This document shows positions 51,868 to 60,604 of a stretch of 64,000 nucleotides of DNA, piece by piece; within the stretch, counting starts at the first letter, position 1, and the number at the start of each line of letters is the position of its first letter. The notes under the pieces are model-generated. The model did not search any database and was not told the DNA's origin. It was given only the letters and a program-made list of their open reading frames with translations. Source of the stretch: a bacterium. GTDB taxonomy: Bacteria > Oederibacteriota > CAKKQC01. The stretch spans positions 1-64,000 of the forward strand of contig CAKKQC010000001.1 in NCBI GenBank assembly GCA_919901855.1. The letters run 5' to 3'. Both the position numbers and the translations under genes were made by a program.

Positions 51868-52410
51868 ATGAGAATGGTCCTCGCCCTGACGCTCGTGCTC
51901 GCGGGCTCGACCGCGGTGGCCCTCAACCTCGGCAAGGCCAAGGACGCCGGCAAGTCCGTCGCGGCCACGGACGCGGGCAAGGCCGCGGGCACGGCCGCGA
52001 CCACCGCCGCGAGCGGGGCCGTCAACCAGGCCCTGATCGACAAGATGAACAAGAAGCTCCAGAACGTGCAGAACGAGAACGGCCCCATCCTCTTCAAGGC
52101 CGGGAAGGCCGAGATCGACCCCAAGTGCGACAAGACCATGAAGGCGATCACGGACATCATGGCCGAGTTCCCGGGCACCCATGTCCAGGTCAACGGCCAC
52201 ACGGATAGCAAGGGCAAGAAGTCCGCGAACCAGAAACTCTCCCAGGACCGCGCCGCCGCCGTCGTCGCCTACCTCGTCTCGAAGAAGGGCGTGGAGGCGA
52301 GGCGCCTCTCCGCCAAGGGTTTCGGCGACGAGAAGCCGATCGCGGACAACAAGACCGCGGATGGTCGCACGAAGAACCGCCGGGTGGACTTCACCGTCAC
52401 GTCCCTGTAA
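51868..52410 (+). CDS. OmpA-family peptidoglycan-binding outer-membrane protein
   Basis: A 180-residue exported protein: signal peptide ([18 protein letters not shown]), an Ala/Lys-rich linker (about 20-60), and an OmpA C-terminal domain. The domain has '[18 protein letters not shown]', '[20 protein letters not shown]', '[20 protein letters not shown]' and 'KNRRVDFTV', including the Asp and Arg that bind diaminopimelate-type peptidoglycan. It should tether the envelope to the wall. It is the first gene of a run with thiG (4-base gap) and an oxidoreductase, an odd mixture. Confidence 0.92.
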   Translation: MRMVLALTLVLAGSTAVALNLGKAKDAGKSVAATDAGKAAGTAATTAASGAVNQALIDKMNKKLQNVQNENGPILFKAGKAEIDPKCDKTMKAITDIMAEFPGTHVQVNGHTDSKGKKSANQKLSQDRAAAVVAYLVSKKGVEARRLSAKGFGDEKPIADNKTADGRTKNRRVDFTVTSL

Positions 52411-52414
52411 CCGG

Positions 52415-53212
52415 ATGACCGAGCCGGACGCCTCCGCGAAGCCCGACGGCTGGGCGGTCGGGGACCTGACCTTCCGGTCCCGGCTCGTGCTGGGCACGGG
52501 CAAGTACCCCTCGCACGAGATCATGCGGGCCTGCCACGAGGCCGCGGGAACGGAGATGGTCACGGTCGCGATCCGGCGGGTCAACCTCAGACAAGGGGAA
52601 CCCTCCCTCCTCGACTTCGTCGACCGGAAGAAGATCCGGCTCCTGCCCAACACGGCCGGGTGCTACACGGCCAAGGACGCGATACTGACCGCCCAGCTCG
52701 GGCGGGAGGCGCTGGCGACGGAGTGGGTCAAGCTAGAGGTCATCGGGGACGAGAAGACCCTGATGCCGGACGTCGAGGGCACGCTCGAGGCGGCCCGGGA
52801 GCTCGTGAAGCAGGGCTTCCAGGTCCTGCCCTACGTCCCCGACGACGTCGTCGCGTGCCGGAAGCTCGAGGAGGCCGGGTGCCCGGCCGTCATGCCGCTG
52901 GCCGCGCCCATCGGGTCGGGGCTGGGCATCCGGAACCAGCACAACCTGAGGATCATCCTGGAATGCGTGAAGGTCCCGGTCATCGTCGACGCCGGCGTCG
53001 GGACCGCCTCCGACGTCGCGATCGCGATGGAGCTGGGCGTCACGGCCGTCCTGCTCAATACGGCCGTCGCGCTCGCCAGGGACCCGATCCGGATGGCCCT
53101 GGCCATGAAGCGGGGCGCCGAAGCCGGCCGGCTCGCGTTCGAGGCGGGGCGCATCCCGCGCAAGCTCTACGCCTCGGCCTCCAGCCCGATCGAGGGCGTG
53201 GTCGGCAGTTGA
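52415..53212 (+). CDS. thiG: Thiazole synthase ThiG
   Basis: A 265-residue TIM-barrel enzyme making the thiazole phosphate of thiamine from 1-deoxy-xylulose 5-phosphate, dehydroglycine and ThiS thiocarboxylate. Matches: '[14 protein letters not shown]', '[11 protein letters not shown]', '[15 protein letters not shown]', Schiff-base K106 in 'WVKLEVIGD', '[18 protein letters not shown]', '[12 protein letters not shown]', '[19 protein letters not shown]' and '[12 protein letters not shown]'. No thiS, thiH/thiO or other thi gene is adjacent. ATG at 52415 gives the family N-terminus. Confidence 0.96.
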   Translation: MTEPDASAKPDGWAVGDLTFRSRLVLGTGKYPSHEIMRACHEAAGTEMVTVAIRRVNLRQGEPSLLDFVDRKKIRLLPNTAGCYTAKDAILTAQLGREALATEWVKLEVIGDEKTLMPDVEGTLEAARELVKQGFQVLPYVPDDVVACRKLEEAGCPAVMPLAAPIGSGLGIRNQHNLRIILECVKVPVIVDAGVGTASDVAIAMELGVTAVLLNTAVALARDPIRMALAMKRGAEAGRLAFEAGRIPRKLYASASSPIEGVVGS

Positions 53213-53214
53213 CC

Positions 53215-54243
53215 GTGGGGCGGCCGCTCCGCGCGCTCCTCGCCGGGTGCGGCGGGATCAGCCGGGCCTGGGTGAACCCCGCCAAGGACATGCCCGGCCT
53301 CGAGATTGCGGGCCTCGTCGACATCAAACGCGAGGCCGCCGAGGCCCTCGCCGAACAGCACGGGCTCGAGGGCGCCGTCATCGAGACCGACCTCGAGGTT
53401 GCCCTCGACCGGGTCAAGCCCGACGTCCTCTTCAACTGCACCGTCCCCGAGGCGCACCTCTCCGTGTCGCTGGCGGCCGTCCGCCGCGGGATCCACGTCC
53501 TCTGCGAGAAGCCGCTCGCGGACTCGATGGACCACGCGCGGACGCTCGTCGAGGCCGCGCGAGAAGCGAAGGTCGTCTACGCGGTCATGCAGAACCGGCG
53601 GTACGACCCGAACATCCGCAAGGTCCGCGCCCTGCTCGCCTCCGGCGCGCTCGGCCGCGTCACGACGGTCGACGTCGACTTCTTCATCGGCGCGCACTTC
53701 GGCGGGTTCCGCGACCACATGAAGCACGTCCTCCTCGTGGACATGGCCATCCACACCCTCGACCAGGCCCGGTGTCTCTCCCGAACCGACCCGGTCTCCG
53801 TGATCGCGCACGAGTGGAATCCCCCTGGGTCGTGGTACGACCACGACGCCTCCGCGGTCGCGTGCTACGAGATGACCGGCGGGGCCGTCCTGACCTACCG
53901 GGGCTCGTGGTGCGCGGAGGCGCTCAACACGACCTGGGAGGGCGACTGGCGCATCGGTTGCGAGCGCGGGTCGTTGCGCTGGGACGGCGCGGGCGCGATC
54001 CGGGCGTCAAGAGTATCGAAGACCGGCGGGTTCCACTCCGAGTGGGCGGACGTCGAGGTGCCCGACGCCGGGGAGCCGGACAAGGCCAACGGCCATGGCG
54101 GGTGCCTCGCCGAGTTCGTGCGGTGTGTGCGCGAAGGAGGGGTTCCGGAAACCGAGGCCGCGGATAATCTCAAGTCCCTGGCCATGGTATTCGGCGCGAT
54201 CGCGGCGGCCGGGACCGGCCGCCGCGTCCCCATCTCCTCCTGA
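53215..54243 (+). CDS. Gfo/Idh/MocA-family oxidoreductase
   Basis: A 342-residue NAD(P)-dependent dehydrogenase. The Rossmann start 'ALLAGCGGISRAWV' and the 'HVLCEKPLADSMDHA' motif (Glu-Lys-Pro) are typical; 'HVLLVDMAIHTLDQARCL' contains the conserved Asp and His of the active site. Substrates in this family are sugars, inositols and related polyols; the specific one cannot be told. The start is GTG at 53215; a TTG at 53209 overlapping the thiG stop is possible. It ends one base before the convergent gene at 54245. Confidence 0.9.
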   Translation: MGRPLRALLAGCGGISRAWVNPAKDMPGLEIAGLVDIKREAAEALAEQHGLEGAVIETDLEVALDRVKPDVLFNCTVPEAHLSVSLAAVRRGIHVLCEKPLADSMDHARTLVEAAREAKVVYAVMQNRRYDPNIRKVRALLASGALGRVTTVDVDFFIGAHFGGFRDHMKHVLLVDMAIHTLDQARCLSRTDPVSVIAHEWNPPGSWYDHDASAVACYEMTGGAVLTYRGSWCAEALNTTWEGDWRIGCERGSLRWDGAGAIRASRVSKTGGFHSEWADVEVPDAGEPDKANGHGGCLAEFVRCVREGGVPETEAADNLKSLAMVFGAIAAAGTGRRVPISS

Positions 54244-54244
54244 C

Positions 54245-55339
54245 TCAGCGGTACAGGACCTTCAGCTTCCGGCAGAGCTCTGGGCGGTCCATGACGTCCG
54301 TGCAATCCGAGAACGTGTCCACCGATCCCGCGAACTTGGGGAGGGCCCGCACCCGGGGGTCCCGGATCGTGGCCTGAAGCGCATCCGCAAAGACATCCGC
54401 GTGGATGACCAGGAAGGGCCGGGTGTGGAACAACGAGACCTTCGTTGGCAGGGGCCTCGTCAGTCCCAGAGCGTTGTGCATCCGCGCCGCGTGCTCGTAC
54501 GCCCGGCTCATGTGCCGTTCGCGCTCCTTCCAGCCCCCGGCCGCCAGGGCCGCGAGGAGCACCGGGCCCATCCGCCTCGCGCACCGCAGTCGCGAGAAGG
54601 CGGTTCCGAACCATTTCGAGTAGGGCGCCCACCGGCGCTCCATGAGGAAGCACAGCCACATGACGTCCCGGACGAGCCGGGCCATGAGCACCCGTGACCC
54701 CAGTTCATCCCCGACCTGCTGCGTCCGGCCTGGGAACGGCTCCTCCTGCCCGATCCTCGCCCACTGTGCCGCGAGGACGTAGCGCCAGACCTGGTCCGGA
54801 TACCAGCGGAGCCGGCGGCGCAGCGGCTCAAGCGTCCCGAGCCCGTCATGGAAGACCGCGCCGCCGGTCAGCTCACCGAGTTCGTGCTGGGGGACGACGA
54901 GCCAGTCCGCGGGAGCCAGGGGGCGGGTCAGGTCGACCGCGACCGGCCGGCGGAAGAACCGGCGCACGGTCGAGATATCGGCCCGGTGGCTCACCGGGCC
55001 GTGCGTGACACGATGCGGGAACTGCGTGCGCTCCGCACCCTCGGTTCTCCAGTTGGTCGGGTATCCGCAGACCTCGAGCGGCAGGCTCACGCCAAGCGCC
55101 CGATCGATCCGGCGGCGAAGCGCGGAATAGTCGCGCTCGGAAAGGAAGAGCTTGCACCGCGGTCCCCAGTTGTGGTCCCGCGACCGCGGGGTGTCGAACC
55201 CGAGCACCTCGGAGCCGTCGCCCAGGAGGCCCGCCGAATACTTGAGACGGGGAAACTCCCGCTGCAGGACGGGTCGGACGCCGAGCTCGTAGAACCGGCG
55301 GCTCAGCTCCCCGCCGGGAAGGAACCGCGGCGAATTCAT
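54245..55339 (-). CDS. DUF4037 protein (nucleotidyltransferase-like)
   Basis: A 364-residue protein resembling DUF4037 proteins: N-terminal 'LSRRFYELGVRPVLQREFP', then the nucleotidyltransferase-like 'GLLGDGSEVLGFDTPRSRDH' followed by 'NWGPR' with acidic residues in place, and a helical C-terminal half. The biochemical role of the family is not known to me. It is the last gene of a minus-strand run with the isomerase, phosphohexomutase and membrane-protein genes (gaps of 13-22 bases), which does not by itself explain it. Confidence 0.85.
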   Translation of the reverse strand: MNSPRFLPGGELSRRFYELGVRPVLQREFPRLKYSAGLLGDGSEVLGFDTPRSRDHNWGPRCKLFLSERDYSALRRRIDRALGVSLPLEVCGYPTNWRTEGAERTQFPHRVTHGPVSHRADISTVRRFFRRPVAVDLTRPLAPADWLVVPQHELGELTGGAVFHDGLGTLEPLRRRLRWYPDQVWRYVLAAQWARIGQEEPFPGRTQQVGDELGSRVLMARLVRDVMWLCFLMERRWAPYSKWFGTAFSRLRCARRMGPVLLAALAAGGWKERERHMSRAYEHAARMHNALGLTRPLPTKVSLFHTRPFLVIHADVFADALQATIRDPRVRALPKFAGSVDTFSDCTDVMDRPELCRKLKVLYR

Positions 55340-55354
55340 CGTCAGGGCCGCACG

Positions 55355-56164
55355 TCAGGGAACCGCAAGCTCCGCCTCGACCGCCCGGCGTAGCTTGACC
55401 AGCTCGGGCTCGGGATCGAACGGCGCCGGATCGCCGGGCGTCGGGGATAGGTACTCCGCCGTCACGAACCCGCGGTAGCGGGCCGCCCGGAGCGCGGTCA
55501 TGAGTGAGCCAACCTGGACGTTCCCGGTGCCCCAGGGCACCTGCCGCCTCCCGTCTTCCCCCTTCGTGTCGTACAAGTGCACGTGCCCGAGGACCGGGTA
55601 CAGGGGCGCCCATGCCTCCTGGGGAATCCCGCCCGACAGCATCCGCCCGACATCGAGCGTGATCCGGAATCCCGCATCCGCGGCCGCCTCCGCGGCCTCC
55701 TGCGGCGACATGGTCAGCCGGCCCCGGGGTTCTACCGTAAGCATGAGGTCGAAATCCCGGGCCACGTGGGCGAAGTCCCGGAGCCGCCGCAGATCGACCG
55801 CGTCGTCCTTGCCCCCGGCGCGCATGACGTTCACGACGCCTGCGCCCGCGCGCCGCGCGAGCCGGCACACGGCTTCCACCTGGCCGCGTTCGGTGAGATC
55901 GAATGGCTTCGTCTCCAGGTCGAGCACGACGATCCGGACGTGGGACCGGTCCATGGCGCTCTCGATGATCTCCAGCGCGGCCACCGGCTCTTCCCGGACC
56001 TGCGCCGGGGTCATGTGGCCCGCCCCCGCCACCTGCGAGATCGAGAGGTCCGCGTACCGGAAGCCCAGCTCGTCCATGCGCACGAGAGCCTGGTCGAGCG
56101 GCAGGCTCTGGAACGGGTACGTGGAGCACGCGACCAGGATGGGGGCGGGCGCCGAATCCGCCAT
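55355..56164 (-). CDS. Sugar phosphate isomerase/epimerase (xylose isomerase-like TIM barrel)
   Basis: A 269-residue TIM-barrel protein of the AP endonuclease 2/xylose isomerase superfamily. 'MDELGFRYADLSISQVAG', 'LTVEPRGRLTMSPQEA', 'ITLDVGRMLSGG' and 'GHVHLYDTKGEDGRR' place the Glu, Asp and His of the usual metal site. Such proteins isomerise or epimerise sugars and inositols; an oxidoreductase of the Gfo/Idh/MocA type, a frequent partner, is encoded convergently at 53215. The substrate is unknown. Confidence 0.85.
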   Translation of the reverse strand: MADSAPAPILVACSTYPFQSLPLDQALVRMDELGFRYADLSISQVAGAGHMTPAQVREEPVAALEIIESAMDRSHVRIVVLDLETKPFDLTERGQVEAVCRLARRAGAGVVNVMRAGGKDDAVDLRRLRDFAHVARDFDLMLTVEPRGRLTMSPQEAAEAAADAGFRITLDVGRMLSGGIPQEAWAPLYPVLGHVHLYDTKGEDGRRQVPWGTGNVQVGSLMTALRAARYRGFVTAEYLSPTPGDPAPFDPEPELVKLRRAVEAELAVP

Positions 56165-56177
56165 CCCCCCCGCCCCC

Positions 56178-57581
56178 CTAGCGCCGGACGCCCGCCAGCT
56201 TCGCCCCGGCGGCGAGCAGCCGGCGGGTGCGGGCCGGGTCGTCCGACTCGGCGTAGATGCGCAGCAGCGGCTCGGTGCCGGAGGCCCGGAATAGCAGCCA
56301 CGAGTCGTCGCCGAAGATGAGCTTGAGCCCGTCCAGGGCGTTCACCCGCGCGACCTTCGCGCCGGCCACCGCGGACGGCGGCGACGCGATGAGGCGCTTC
56401 AGCGACGCCTGCGCGGTCTCGTGGTGCGTGTCGATCCGGTCGTACGCGGACGTGCCGAACTCCCGGGCGAGATCCGCCACGAGCTGGCGGCACGACTTCC
56501 CCGTCCGGGCCAGCATCTCGAGGGCCAGGAGGCCCGAGAGGACGCCGTCGCGCTCGGGGATATAGCCGCGCACGCCGACCCCGCCACTCTCCTCGCCGCC
56601 CATGAGGATGTCCTGCTCGCGCATGAGCTTGCAGATGTGCTTGAATCCCACCGGGGTCTCGTAGAGCGGCAGTCCGTGCTTGCGCACGATCCGGTCGAGC
56701 ACGAAGCTCCCGGAGACGGTCTTGACCACGCCGCCACGCTGGTGCCGCTCGCGCACCATGAAGAGCAGGAGCAGGGCGAAGACGAGGTGCGGGGTCACGA
56801 ACGCGCCGCCGTCGGCGACGAGGGCGATGCGGTCGCCGTCCCCGTCGGTCGCCATCCCCAGGATGGCACGCCGGCGCCGGACCTCGGCCTTGAGGGCCCC
56901 GAGGTTCTTCTCGACCGGCTCCGGGGAGGCCAGCCCGCAGAACATGGGGTCCACGACGTCGTGGATCGCGACGACCTTGAGCGGAAGCCCCTTGAGGATC
57001 TTCGCGACGATGCCCGCCTGCGCCCCGCCCATGGGGTCCGACACGACGGTCCCCCGCAGTTTCCGCAGCGCCCCGCGGTCGACGAGTCCGCGGAGCATGT
57101 GCGCGTATTCGTCCATGTACTCGACCCGGCGCAGGGCGCGCGTCTCGCCGAACCGCGGCGGGTGCTTCCCCAGCAGCGTCACAATCGGGTGGATCACGGT
57201 CTCGTCCGGCGACCCCCCGTACTCGGGCTTCACCTTGACGCCGCTGTACGAGGGCGGGTTGTGGCTCGCCGTGATCATGAGCCCGGCCGCATACCCCTTC
57301 TGCGGGATGCGCCACGACACCGCCGGCGTGGGGACCGGCCCAGCGGTCACGTCGACCCGGAAGCCGTTCCCGGCCAGCACCCGGCCCGCGTGGAGGGCGA
57401 ACCGCTCGCCCCCGTATCTCCCGTCGTACCCGACGAGGAGGCGGCCCCGCTCGTGCCCCTTCCGCTTCATCCAGTCCGCGAACGCCTGCGCGACGACGTG
57501 AAGCCGGTCCACGGTGAAGGCCTCGGCGATGATCCCCCGCCAGCCGTCGGTGCCGAACGCGATGCCGTGGTGTCGTGTCAT
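56178..57581 (-). CDS. Phosphoglucomutase/phosphomannomutase family protein
   Basis: A 467-residue alpha-D-phosphohexomutase interconverting hexose 1- and 6-phosphates. All four domains are marked: 'GIAFGTDGWRGIIAEAFT', the phosphoserine loop 'ITASHNPPSYSG' (S106), the metal loop 'TDGDGDRIALV', the sugar-specificity loop 'GGEESGGVG' (which allows both glucose and mannose) and the phosphate-binding 'FRASGTEPLLRIY'. It likely supplies activated sugars for envelope polymers. It begins 22 bases after the stop of the upstream membrane-protein gene. Confidence 0.94.
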   Translation of the reverse strand: MTRHHGIAFGTDGWRGIIAEAFTVDRLHVVAQAFADWMKRKGHERGRLLVGYDGRYGGERFALHAGRVLAGNGFRVDVTAGPVPTPAVSWRIPQKGYAAGLMITASHNPPSYSGVKVKPEYGGSPDETVIHPIVTLLGKHPPRFGETRALRRVEYMDEYAHMLRGLVDRGALRKLRGTVVSDPMGGAQAGIVAKILKGLPLKVVAIHDVVDPMFCGLASPEPVEKNLGALKAEVRRRRAILGMATDGDGDRIALVADGGAFVTPHLVFALLLLFMVRERHQRGGVVKTVSGSFVLDRIVRKHGLPLYETPVGFKHICKLMREQDILMGGEESGGVGVRGYIPERDGVLSGLLALEMLARTGKSCRQLVADLAREFGTSAYDRIDTHHETAQASLKRLIASPPSAVAGAKVARVNALDGLKLIFGDDSWLLFRASGTEPLLRIYAESDDPARTRRLLAAGAKLAGVRR

Positions 57582-57603
57582 GCGCTTTGGCGTCCCTTGG
57601 CCC

Positions 57604-59250
57604 TTACCGGACCGCGGCCGGGGCCGGCGGCTTCGTCAGCCGCCCGAGCATGACCGGGATCTGGCCGCGCAGTTCCTCGAGCGAGGCCGCGCTCACGGAA
57701 TCCGAGGCAGCCACGGTGCCGTCCGCGACGTTGATCATCGCGACGCCGAGCGCGAAGCCGCTGCCGGCCTTCTCCAGCCGGCTCACGACGTATGCCTGGA
57801 GTTTCAGGGCCCGGGCATACCGGGTTCCGCAGTCCGCGTCGCCGCACGGCTCGAAGGCGAGCTGTTCCATGTCCTTCTCCTTCATGACGTCGTACTGCCG
57901 CAGGCGGCCCATCCCCGCACGCAACTGTCCGGCCACCCAACCCGCCTCCTCCTGGCTGATCCCGGCGCCGAACATGGGGAAGCTCACGCCCGTCTTGACC
58001 AGGACCGAGGGGGCGAGCGGAGCATCGAGGACGGGCGCGACCTCGATCTCGCGCGCCTCGGGCTTCCCCGGCACCCCGCGCTCGCTCAGCGCCTTCTCGG
58101 TGAAGAGGCTCACGAAAGTGACCCGGAACCCGAGCGAGTTCCCGTAGCTGCCCGAGATGTACGAGAGCCCGGCCTTGAGCACGTTGCCCCCGCCGAACCG
58201 GGCCGTGCCGACGAGCGCCACCTCGATCTCGGTGTTGGCCTTGAGCGGCAGGCTGCCCATCACCCACGCCGCGTCCGTGAGGAACGCCGGCGTGTGGGTC
58301 GGGTACCCCGAGGTCGAGCTCGGGGTCTTCAGCGGATCGGTCCCGTTCTCGGTCCACGTCGCGGCCTGCCAACTCCGGACGTTCATCTCCACCCCCGGCA
58401 CCACGCCGAAGAGGTTCATCGAGGTCTCGACCCCGAGCGTTCCGAACACCACTCCACCCGGCTTGAAGACCTCGTCCATGACCTTGTTGGAGTCGTCGAA
58501 CGGCAGGTTGTTCGGCGCCACGAGGAAGCCCGGCGTGAACGAGAAAGACTCCTTCGACGCCATCGGCAGCGCGTACTCGGCGTCGAGGTAGACGCGCTGG
58601 CCGCCGAGCATCTTCAGGATGGCGACCGCGGGGACGACGCGGCTCACGCCCTCGCCGGGCGCCGGCTTGGCCACGTCGCCGTGGAGGATGCGCACGAACT
58701 GCCTGTACGCGGACCCGCCCGTGCCGAGCGTGAGCCGGACCGTGCTCGAGATCCAGGTCCCGGACGCGTTGTCGCCGTAGAGGAGCGCCATGGCCGAGAG
58801 GGTCGAGTCGCCGATCCCGGTCCCGGCCGCGGCGGTCGTGAGCGACGGGTGGAGGGTCGCCATCGCGAACTCGGCCTGCACGTTCGCCGGGTCGCTCGTA
58901 ACGCGATACCGGTTGAGCTGGAACGACCGGACGCAGAGCAGGGGGACATAGGCGGAAACGTCGACCGAGGGGAGGAACCACGCCCGGCCCAGCCCGTAGC
59001 CGACCGCGATCCCGATCTCGGATGTCACGTTCGTCCACTCGCTCGTGACCGTGTGCTTGCCGGCCACGGGGTGCCCGGCGATCTCGACGGACTCCGAGGT
59101 CTTGTATGTCCCCCCGATTCCCGCCCCGCCGCCGTTGAGCATGTAGTAGATCTTCCCCGGCGGCGCGGGGACGTACCGGACCGGTGCGGACCCATAAGCC
59201 GCCGACCCCGCCGCCAGCAGGGCGATTGCGAAGATCACGCGCGGGAACAT
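57604..59250 (-). CDS. Outer-membrane barrel-like protein with a C-terminal globular domain
   Basis: A 548-residue exported protein. After the signal peptide (MFPRVIFAIALLAAGSAAYG) residues about 40-400 are amphipathic strands ('IGIAVGYGLGRAWFLPSVDV', 'LKAGLSYISGSYGNSLGFRV') like the phenol-pathway (MetA/SphA) barrel proteins. The last 130 residues form a separate alpha/beta domain ('EEAGWVAGQLRAGMGRLRQY', 'LKLQAYVVSRLEKAGSGFAL', 'VADGTVAASDSVSA') resembling DUF2380/CsgG-like folds. The start is set at 59250 because the first in-frame ATG (59259) overlaps a -10 element, while 59250 is 7 bases downstream of it. Function unknown. Confidence 0.7.
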   Translation of the reverse strand: MFPRVIFAIALLAAGSAAYGSAPVRYVPAPPGKIYYMLNGGGAGIGGTYKTSESVEIAGHPVAGKHTVTSEWTNVTSEIGIAVGYGLGRAWFLPSVDVSAYVPLLCVRSFQLNRYRVTSDPANVQAEFAMATLHPSLTTAAAGTGIGDSTLSAMALLYGDNASGTWISSTVRLTLGTGGSAYRQFVRILHGDVAKPAPGEGVSRVVPAVAILKMLGGQRVYLDAEYALPMASKESFSFTPGFLVAPNNLPFDDSNKVMDEVFKPGGVVFGTLGVETSMNLFGVVPGVEMNVRSWQAATWTENGTDPLKTPSSTSGYPTHTPAFLTDAAWVMGSLPLKANTEIEVALVGTARFGGGNVLKAGLSYISGSYGNSLGFRVTFVSLFTEKALSERGVPGKPEAREIEVAPVLDAPLAPSVLVKTGVSFPMFGAGISQEEAGWVAGQLRAGMGRLRQYDVMKEKDMEQLAFEPCGDADCGTRYARALKLQAYVVSRLEKAGSGFALGVAMINVADGTVAASDSVSAASLEELRGQIPVMLGRLTKPPAPAAVR

Positions 59251-59257
59251 CGCGGCC

Positions 59258-59263
59258 ATTGTA
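59258..59263 (-). promoter_or_regulatory. -10 element for the minus-strand operon from 59250
   Basis: TACAAT on the minus strand, 7 bases (GGCCGCG) before the ATG at 59250; it overlaps the earlier ATG at 59259, which argues against that start. Confidence 0.5.
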
Positions 59264-59329
59264 CGGCAGGAAGCCCGCCGCCGTCACTGAGCCCCCCCGG
59301 AACCCAGCAAAATGCCGCCGATTCCGGCC

Positions 59330-60580
59330 TCAGCGGCGGACGAGCTTCGCGAGCACCTCCACGTGGGGCGTGTGCGGGAAGAAGTCGAAGGGCACGGCCT
59401 CCTCGAGCCGGTAGTCCCGCGTCAGGATTCCGAGGTCCTCGACGAGCTTCTTCGGGTTGCACGACACGTAGAGGATCACCGGCGGCGCCACCCGCAGGAG
59501 CTGGGCGGCCATCTTCGGGTGCATGCCCGCGCGCGGGGGGTCGAGGGTCACGGCCCACCGGTCGGCGAGGAACGAGTAGTTCGAGAACCGGCGCAGGAAC
59601 GTGAGCGAGTCCTCGGCCACAAACTGGACCGTCGTGACGCCGTTGAGCGCCGCGTTCCGGCCGGCGTCCTCGACCGCGGCCCCCTCGACCTCGACCCCGA
59701 TCGCGCGGCCGACCCGCTTCGAGAGCGGCAGGGTCAGCCCCCCGACGCCGCAGTAAAGGTCCACGAGCACGGGCCAGGGGCCGCCGAGCATCTCCCCCGC
59801 CCGCTCGCCCAGACGCTCGGCGAGCACGACGTTCGGCTGGAAGAAGGCGTACGGCGAGAGCTTGTACGTGAACCCGCTCTGGTGCTCCTCGAGCCACGGA
59901 TGGCCGAGCACGGTCTTCCGGATCTCGCCGACCGCGAGGTCGGCCTGCCGGTCGGTCACGCACCAGAGGAGCGAGGTCACTCCCAGGGGCGCAAGGCGCC
60001 TTGCCAGCTCATCCAGCGTCGCCTCGAACGCGGCCGGACCGCCCGGCACCGTCGGCTCCGCCGGCGGCGCGGTCACGAGCATCACGAGCAGTTCCCCGCT
60101 GCGCTTCCCGTCCCGCATGACGACGTAGCGGAGCAGGCCCTGGTGGCGGCGCAGGTGGTACGGCGGCCACGTGTGCGCGGTCGTCCAGTCGCGGACCGCC
60201 GCCAGCACGGCCCCGACGGCCTCGTGCATGAGGAAGCACTCCTCGAGCCTGACCACCCCGAAGAACTTGCCCTTCCGGCGCAGGCCGATGGCGAGCTCGC
60301 CGCGCTCGAACCCGAACGCGAACTCCATCTTGTTGCGGTAAAACCAGGGGCTGGGCCCCGTCTCCATCGGCTTGAGGACTGCCGCGTAGTCCCCGAGGAG
60401 GGCGTTGAGCTCGCTCGTCTTGAGGGCCACCTGCTCCTCGTACGGCAGGTTCTGGCGCGCGCATCCGCCGCACCAGCCGAAGTGCCGGCACCGGGCCACG
60501 CCGTGCGGGGCGAAAGGGGGGGCGTACGCCTCCTCCGTCGGCACGGACGGCGGAGCCGGCTCGGGGGGGGAGGATTCCAT
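59330..60580 (-). CDS. 23S rRNA (uracil-5-)-methyltransferase, RlmD/RumA-like
   Basis: A 416-residue SAM-dependent RNA m5U methyltransferase. Iron-sulphur cluster ligands C31, C37 and C40 lie in 'CRHFGWCGGCARQNLPYEEQ'; a fourth may be the Cys of 'EECFLMHEAV'. The SAM site is 'VDLYCGVGGLTLPLSKRVG', followed by 'VTLDPPRAGMHP' and the catalytic Cys in 'LYVSCNPKKLVEDL'. It lacks a TRAM domain. The RNA position cannot be told within the RumA/RlmC/RlmD/TrmA-like group. The frame is open far upstream; 60580 is chosen because a -10 lies 7 bases before it, while an ATG at 60589 overlaps that -10. Confidence 0.9.
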   Translation of the reverse strand: MESSPPEPAPPSVPTEEAYAPPFAPHGVARCRHFGWCGGCARQNLPYEEQVALKTSELNALLGDYAAVLKPMETGPSPWFYRNKMEFAFGFERGELAIGLRRKGKFFGVVRLEECFLMHEAVGAVLAAVRDWTTAHTWPPYHLRRHQGLLRYVVMRDGKRSGELLVMLVTAPPAEPTVPGGPAAFEATLDELARRLAPLGVTSLLWCVTDRQADLAVGEIRKTVLGHPWLEEHQSGFTYKLSPYAFFQPNVVLAERLGERAGEMLGGPWPVLVDLYCGVGGLTLPLSKRVGRAIGVEVEGAAVEDAGRNAALNGVTTVQFVAEDSLTFLRRFSNYSFLADRWAVTLDPPRAGMHPKMAAQLLRVAPPVILYVSCNPKKLVEDLGILTRDYRLEEAVPFDFFPHTPHVEVLAKLVRR

Positions 60581-60587
60581 GCGGGCC

Positions 60588-60597
60588 ATGATATCAT
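60588..60597. promoter_or_regulatory. Palindromic shared -10 element for two divergent genes
   Basis: The palindrome ATGATATCAT contains TATCAT on each strand. On the plus strand it is 7 bases before the ATG at 60605; on the minus strand it is 7 bases before the ATG at 60580. Both mRNAs should be leaderless. Confidence 0.6.
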
Positions 60598-60604
60598 CCC
60601 AACG

